Shown here in pieces: positions 57,066 through 64,000 of a stretch of 64,000 nucleotides of DNA (its first letter is position 1; every line of letters begins with the position of its first letter). Under the pieces are notes generated by a model, which saw only the letters and a list, made by a program, of their open reading frames with translations, ran no database searches and had not been told where the DNA came from. Origin of the DNA: Arenicola marina (Eukaryota; Annelida; Polychaeta; Arenicolidae); contig OZ025263.1 in NCBI GenBank assembly GCA_964019135.1, positions 21,823,639-21,887,638 of the forward strand. The letters run 5' to 3'. The translations under genes were made by a program, and so were the position numbers.

Positions 57066-60000
57066 AGAGAGTGGGCATTAACGGTTCCGGTAATGAGTAG
57101 AGGACGTGTGAAGCGAGCAGAAGAGCAGTCCCGCAGCAACTGACAGTATACAATTGGCTTCATGACGGCCAGTCACATTTTTGAACCAAATAAATTTGCT
57201 CACATTACACGCAGAGCCCCTCCGTGTCAAGAATGTATATCAGAGCCTGAGTAAGCGCCTCCCATAATTGCTTGTTGCTCTACTATACCCCACTCCCTCG
57301 CCCTTTTCCCCTGGCACCTTCCTGCCCGCCGCCTGCGCCATGCTGGCCAGTCCGACCCGTCCGTCAACGATTGTTCCCCGCCAATGAAAACATTTGGCGC
57401 CGGTGGGCCATTGGGGATTAAACTACACGGACCAGGCCTAAACATTGATTAAATGTAAATAGATTATATTTGGCTTGACCTATAGAACATCATGTAAAAC
57501 CGACCTCTTGGCCCATATATCCTTGAGTCAATATTGGTGCGGCACAAATACAGGAGGCGGGCTGTTGGATTTAGGCCGGTGGGGAAAACCCATGGAGTAC
57601 ACGACTAACTACCCAAAGCAGTGATGATTGTGCAATTTTATTTTTTTTGCCTCGTAAGCACCGTCGATTACAACAACACTACAAACATCATGTTTATTGT
57701 TGAGATTGTCATACCGCATATATTTAGTCGTACATTATGTAGCTGGACTTGCTGTTGTAGTGTATGCAGACTGTTACCCTTGATGTGGAATCGGCTGGTG
57801 TCAACCCTTAACGTCATGTCCTGCGATGTGGTGAACGGGCGACTTTCTCAAGGCTGTTCGTATCCAATTTCCACGAATGATTTTGTTTTCATTTTATGTC
57901 ACGTTCTATGCACAGCAATGCTGGAGTGAGCCATGTCAATTGTCTGGCCATTCTCTAGTGAATTTCGTAACCGTTCTCAGCTTTTTTAAGCCCACTTCTA
58001 CTAAAACCTACTCATTGAAATGCGTCAAGCTAAGCGAAAAGCCACTTAACATCAAGACGGCCTGGTACCTTCTTGCTAAATTGCTCGAAGAGGAAAAAAA
58101 CATATATATATATATGGAGAGGTCTCCGTCATATACAAGTTTACACTATTGTGCTGGCCTGCATTAATTACTCCCTCCTCTCTCCTCCCCCGAATTGCGA
58201 AACTGTAAATTGGTTCGATGCTCCTTTATTGATAAAAAAGAAACATTCACTTTAGTTAAAGATAAAAAAAATTGGGCGGCTCTGGAACTCTCAGTCCCTG
58301 CAAGAGATTTAGCCAGCAAAAATCGCTCCGACATATATTCGTCCAGACATTTCATTCCGACGAATCTACGTTCCGACATTTCATTCCGACATATCGTCGG
58401 TTTTGCAGACCAAATGGCCTACTTGTAAATCTTACATGGCCAGAATTTCCTTTTCAACATACTGTGGCAACATGTAAACCTCAACTGACCACATACCCTA
58501 GCAACTTGTAGACCTCACCTGGCTCTGTCTGGAATTTTATTGTAAGATATTCTAACTCTGAATTTATTCTGCGGTCCTCAAGGGTGTTTGATCAGACTGT
58601 TACTGTTGTCATGGTACCTCGGCAGTTCTTGCTGTCTGAAACCTCGCTCGCTGTTAGGAACTTCAACAGAAGTTTTCAGGCAAACATTTTACCGGTCTGA
58701 CGTGACTTCAAAATGAAACAAATGGCGTCAAAAATAGTCATGTTGTAAAATATGTTTTTAGCCTGGCACATTTGCCCACGATGCCTAGCTTAGAACAACC
58801 AATCAGAGTGCGATGCCTAATTTATACCAACCAATCAGGGCACGATTTCCACCTCACACTAACCAATCACTGCCATATTGCTGTTCAGGGCAACAAGATA
58901 GCAACTCACTTGATAGACTGAGTGAACGAGCACCCTTAGTCTAAAGAATGAGCGACATCCATGGGCGCTTGAGTGAACTGATGACCCTGTTTGCCTATAC
59001 TACAGTTGAATACTTGCTGCATGAGCAGCTTTAAGAATGGATAAAAAGTCAATCACAAATTTTGCCATGGTCGGTCATAGCGTCAAACCATTCGTCCACC
59101 ACGGTTGGCATTCAGGTCATGACATGGACCTCAGTTTTGCTCATACTCATAGGGAGACATTTCAAGACGTAGATATCAAAGAAGGAAGTTTTTTCATAAT
59201 TTCCGCTGCCCTGAAAGGCTAGTGTCAGCGGTCCCTAAGATCAGTCATGACGGATGGCTGTATCAACATTTTGGGAGGCTGGAAAAAGATCCTTCAATTG
59301 GAGCATTGTGTAAAGAGATGAGTTGGTATCTATCATGTCGCTGTCGAGATTATGCTATAATGGAGACATAAGTACATGGTGCGGTCGCAGGCTGCATATC
59401 GGACGTCTCCTCGAGGAAGGAGTGGGGGCTGACGCCACTTCCCCCCCCCCTCGTTTTCAGCATTGTTAAAGTAACGAACCTATCAATCTCAAATATCACA
59501 TTGCGACAAGATGAGAAGGGCAGAGGTAGTGAAGAACCCGGTTTCCGGGAGTAAACCACTACACTCATCTTTATCCTGCTCGAACAAAGTCATTGACTGT
59601 GTAGAATATATTAAAGGTAAATAGTAAGGGGAATTTAACATATATTTAATAATGATAAATATGTATATATACAAAACATATCGCAACATATCCTGTTGGG
59701 TGATGTCTAGTAAAATTGCCAAAAATTGAGGCTCCCTGCGAACGATTGGAGTAGATGAACATTCAGTCTATGCTATGGTCTGTGGGACTATATTGTCGAA
59801 GTTGCACAACAGCTCACATATTACACAAGCTTATGGTAATTGATGTAAACATGTCTGACCGAAGTAGAGGAGGGGAGATAACGCATGCTGCAGAACCCGG
59901 TATTGGAACTGTGGAGACATATTAAGCGTTGCCCAGTCTATACACCTCACCCCCCTCCTTTCCCAAAGCACACATAGTTATATAGGTTCTGACGCCGATA

Positions 60001-61129
60001 TTAAAAAGTGTGAGTCGTTGTGATATTTCCGGGGACAGATTCACGGCTGCTGTGTGGGTCTGGCGGGAAGTTGCAACGTTTTAGTGGAGGGCCATGTGCA
60101 GGCTAAAACGGTAGAAATTGGAAAAGCCAGCCGGATATATGTCCTTCTAGATTTTCCTGGGCTACGTGACCTGACTGACGACAGGAAGACTCCAACGGAA
60201 AGCAGTCTCCACGCTTCCCTTTCCCTCTCCCTCCCTTCCTCCCCCCAGTCTCCGGTAGGCTAGCCGCCACCCCGTCAGGCTGGCGTCGGTAGACAAGAGT
60301 CGGATGATTAGGCCTTTCGGGGCAGGATTAAAATCACAAGACATCAAACAGAGCAAAAGATTTTGTTTGAACAACCTGCCTTCCCGCCTGGCGTCGCCTT
60401 TCCCGCCAAAAGCGCTGCTCGCCAAATGACCGGCAAAATTGTTCTTACCCCTTCACCTCCCCCCCCCCCCCCCCCCTAGTGTTCGTCGCCTAAGTAAATG
60501 TGTCGTTTACACGATATCAGACCCCGCCAAAGTGATGTTTTCGTTAGAGGAGTTGGTCGGATGGGGGGGGTGGGCTGTTTTCGACACACTCACTGTCGGT
60601 CTGGCTCCATTGAAGGCCTGTCACGGTGTACATCACTGACAACGACGGGGTTATGACGGCTCGTCGCCCAGATCTCCACCCGCCTGTCATATCAAGGGGC
60701 CATAACGACCGCACACGTCCCTCTGGTGGAAACTCCCCTTCAAATTTGTTTTCATCTCCTTGGTTGCAGCGACGCGGCGCATTACTGGGGCTGAGGTGGA
60801 GGCTGAAGTGGTAAGAGGTGGGGGGGGGGGTGCAAACAGGGTGGGCTACAATCCATTGACGAGCTGGGGTGCGAAACGGGGTGGATATGAATTCAGTGAC
60901 GAGTCGGGGGCGAAATGAGGTGGGTGCGAACCTGTGCGATCGGGAGTGAAGCTAGGCACGGTGTGAACGGTTACCGTCACTCAAACAAGACAAGAGGAAA
61001 CACAATGCAAAGGTGCAGACTGTTACTGAATCATTGGATGTAACGATATTCATGGTAGGCAAAGCAGGTCAGTCTGCCTGACCCCTGTAGTCTACTGTAA
61101 GTAGAACACACACAGGTCGGACCCGCGGG

Positions 61130-61230
61130 CTCGGGCACCTGCTATGGGGCATGTTTTATCCATTCATCCCTCATCCTTCATCGTTCCGGGAGGTTCCTTG
61201 GCTCAGTTTGAGCCCCAAAGCTAACCCACA
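61130..61230 (+). mobile_element. SINE body fragment in copy 3
   Basis: Same SINE as in copies 1 and 2, but keeps more of the tRNA 3' end (GCGGGCTCGGGCACCT), so the head was lost or diverged later in the other copies. Confidence 0.75.
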
Positions 61231-61709
61231 CGTGACTTCAAGGTCAAATTTATTCTTCATTTATCTTAATTTCAGTTCTTTTACAATAATTCAAGGTTAA
61301 GGGATTGAAAGATATGTCAACGGTTGACTTTGACCATACAGTAAAGAACACGCCTGGTAACACTGACATTGACAAATTGTTAACCAGCGCGATAAAATAT
61401 TAACATGCGCTATTGGTTTCACTTTCGTTCATCTAGACACGAGTGGTTTTTTGACGGACCTTGCAGGGACAAATCAACTAAGTTACAAATTCTCTCCCCA
61501 GGTGGAGCCGTGTTAACGTCTTCCACCGTGTGGTTCTCGTAGGCGCCCTCTACTGGGAGAGCTCGTAAATTATTCTACAACACTAATGTTGGTGGCCCAG
61601 CAGGAGATTATCTTCAATATTTTATGGTTGTCAAGATGTAATTGATGGAGTTAAAAAAAATTGTCGATTAATAAATTGCATTGCAGAGTTCCTATCGCCA
61701 GAGTCTGCA

Positions 61710-62190
61710 CCTAATGAAGACAGAAGACAGAGAGACCTACAGGAGTGAAGGAATAATGTCTTGTATCTTCATCTGCTAAACACAGAATCCAGAGAGATCG
61801 CGCAAAGAGGAGTGAAGGAAACATGACCAGCATCTCCATCTACTAAACGCAGAAAACAGAGAGGTTGGACTGAGATGAGGGCACATCTTTATCTAAACAC
61901 AGAAAACAGAGAGATTTGGCGCAGAAGAGTAAAGGGAACATGACCAGAATCTTATGCTACTAAACACAGAAAACAGAGCGATCGGACGGGCCGGAGTGAG
62001 GACATATAAACCAGTCTTCACTAGCGGAATCCAGAGAGCAGACATCCGGCACCCAGGAGTGAAGGGATAACGACCAGCATTTTCATATATACTAAACACA
62101 GAAAAGAGAGACATAATTGATTGCTATAGTGAAGTGAAAGTGACCAGCCTCTTCCTCTACGAAACACAGAAAACAGAGAGATCGGAGCCG
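61710..62190. repeat. 66-bp minisatellite in copy 3
   Basis: About 7-8 units, fewer than in copies 1 and 2. Confidence 0.85.
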
Positions 62191-63646
62191 AAGAGAGTGG
62201 GCATGCTGGCCAGTCCGACACGTCAGTCAACGATTGTCCCCCGCCAATGAAAACATTTGGCGCCGGTCAGCCCTTGGGGATTAAACCACACGGATTGGCC
62301 TAAACATTGATTAAATGTAAATAGATTATATTTGGCTTGACCTATAGGACATCATGTAAACTCGATCTTTTGGCCCATATATCCTTGAGTCAATATTGGT
62401 GCGGCACCAATACAAGAGGCGGACTGTTGGATTTAGGCCGGTGGGGAAAACCCATGGAGTACACGACTAACTACCGAAAGCAGGGATGATTGCGCAGGGT
62501 TTTTTTGTTGTTGCCTCGTGAGCACCGTCGATTACAGTAACAATACAAATAAAGGGTATGTTTATTGTTGCGATCGCCATACCGCGTATATCTAGTCGTA
62601 CATTATGTAGCTGGACTTGTTGTTGTAGAGTATGCAGACTGTTACCCTTGATGTGGAGTCGGCTGGTGTCAACCCGTAACGTCATGTCCTGCGATGTGGT
62701 GAACGGGCGACTTGCTCAAGGCTGTTCGTATCCAATTTCCACGAATGATTTTGTTTTCATTTTATGTCACGTTCTATGCACAGCAATGCTGAAGTGAGCC
62801 ATGTCAATTGTCTGGCCATTCTCTAGTGAATTTCGTAACCGTTCCCAGCTTTTTTAAGCCCACTTCTACTAAAACCTACTCATTGAAATGCGTCAAGCTA
62901 GGCGAAAAGCCATTTAACATCAAGACGGCCTAGTACCTTCTTGCTAAATTGCTCGAAGAGGAAAAAAACATATATATATATATGGAGAGGTCTCCGTCAT
63001 ATACAAGTTTACACTATTGTGCTGACCTGCATTAATTACTCCCTCCTCTCTCCTCCCCCGAATTGCGAAACTGTAAATTGGTTCGATGTTTCTTTATTGA
63101 TAAAAAAAAACATTCACTTTAGTTAAAGATAAAAAAATTTGGGCGGCCCTGGAACTCTCAGTCCCTGCAAGAGATTTAGCCAGCAAAAATCGCTCCGACA
63201 TATATTCGTCCAGACATTTCATTCCAACGAATCTACGTTCCGACATTTCATTCCGACATATCTTCGGTTTTGCAGACCAAATTGCCTACTTGTAAATCTT
63301 ACATGGCCAGAATTTCCTTTTCAACATACTGTGGCAACATGTAAACCTCAACTGACCACATACCCTAGCAACTTGTAGACCTCACCTGGCTCTGTCTGGA
63401 ATTCTATTGTAAGATATTCCAACTCTGAATTCATTCTGCGGTCCTCAAGGGTGTTTGATCAGACTGTTACTGTTGTCATGGTACCTCGGCAGTCCTTGCT
63501 GTCTGAAACCTCGCTCGCTGTTAGGAACTTCAACAGAAATTTTCAGGCAAACATTTTACCGGTCTGACGTGACTTCAAAATGAAACAAATGGCGTCAAAA
63601 ATAGTTATGTTGTAAAATATGTTTTTAACCTGGCACATTTTCCCAC

Positions 63647-64000
63647 GATGTCTAACTTACAACAACCAATCAGTGTGCGATGCCTAATTTATACCAACCA
63701 ATCAGGGCACGATTTCCACCTTACACTAACCAATCACTGCCATATTGCTGTTCAGGGCAACAAGATAGCAACTCACTTGATAGACTGAGTGAACGAGCAC
63801 CCTTAGTCTAAAGAATGAGTGACATCCATGGGCGCTTGAGTGAACTGATGACCTTGTTTGCCTATGCTACAGTTGAATACTTGCTGCATGAGCAGCTTTA
63901 AGAATGGATAAAAAGTCAATCACAAATTTTGCCATGGTCGGTCATAGCGTCAAACCATTCGTCCACCACGGTTGGCATTCAGGTCATGACATGGACCTCA
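63647..64000. repeat. Tandem segmental duplication, copy 4 (cut by window end)
   Basis: Starts with the same three CCAAT-type units and continues with ATGAGCAGCTTTAAGAATGG (63886). The series therefore extends beyond the window. Confidence 0.93.

Larger units (their letters stand above)
53344..58779. repeat. Tandem segmental duplication, copy 2 (5.44 kb)
   Basis: Begins with three degenerate CCAAT units (53344-53438) and repeats copy 1 in order. Over about 51600-52600 versus 57050-58060 the two copies are nearly identical, so they separated recently or are homogenised. A frame at 53601-53885 (MDKKSITNFAMV..) is open for 94 codons here but is shortened in copies 1 and 3; I do not accept it as a gene. 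Confidence 0.93.
58780..63646. repeat. Tandem segmental duplication, copy 3 (4.87 kb)
   Basis: Same order of markers as copies 1 and 2 but with more substitutions in about 60000-62500. Its lower length comes largely from a shorter 66-bp minisatellite and loss of the adjoining segment before GGCGCCGGTCAGCCC (about 62260). The outer parts (58780-59900 and 62560-63646) are closer to copy 2, which suggests local homogenisation. Confidence 0.92.

Noticed and set aside
49270-60263. Frame MEGHVQAKTVEIGNASLIYVLL repeated in the three segment copies
   Set aside because: It recurs because the DNA is duplicated. Its end changes between copies, and no domain or splice signal is convincing.

Overview
The window is eukaryotic and almost certainly metazoan. 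It holds non-LTR retrotransposons, one LTR-element fossil, tRNA-derived SINEs and a very large amount of minisatellite DNA. I see no rRNA, no operon-like gene packing and no convincing host protein-coding gene. Non-LTR elements carrying a 2A peptide are known from sea urchins, amphioxus and molluscs, so a marine invertebrate is the best guess. I cannot name the species. By my reading roughly 40% of the window is tandem repeat, with unit lengths of 10, 19, 23, 30, 36, 40, 54 and about 66 bp.

Layout. 1-6050: unclassified DNA with a 19-bp array (551-1369), a dispersed repeat, homopolymer-rich DNA and a pogo-like MITE. 6051-11666: a CpG-rich 40-bp array. 11667-15299: unclassified DNA and a 5'-truncated LINE on the minus strand (13209-14931). 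15300-25947: a G-rich, nearly CpG-free 36-bp array with higher-order structure and a 200-N assembly gap. 25948-30130: unclassified DNA, an inverted pair of about 270-bp TATA-containing segments, SINE copies and a LINE 3' tail.

30131-41585 is a nested insertion. A 10-bp array was split by a nearly full-length LINE whose first ORF carries a 2A ribosome-skipping motif. That LINE was later split by a gag-only LTR-retrotransposon fossil (33773-37160). 41586-46560 holds a palindromic element, two SINEs, a 54-bp array made from the 5' part of the SINE tRNA head, and unclassified DNA.

46561-48090 is a 30-bp array carrying a CCAAT box in most units. From about 48005 to the window end a 4.9-5.4 kb segment is repeated head to tail (three copies plus the start of a fourth). 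Each junction carries about three degenerate units of the same CCAAT minisatellite, and each full copy contains a SINE body and a 66-bp minisatellite.

The long reading frames over the arrays, often open in several frames and on both strands, follow from stop-free repeat units and are not annotated as genes. The only protein-coding remnants I support belong to transposable elements.
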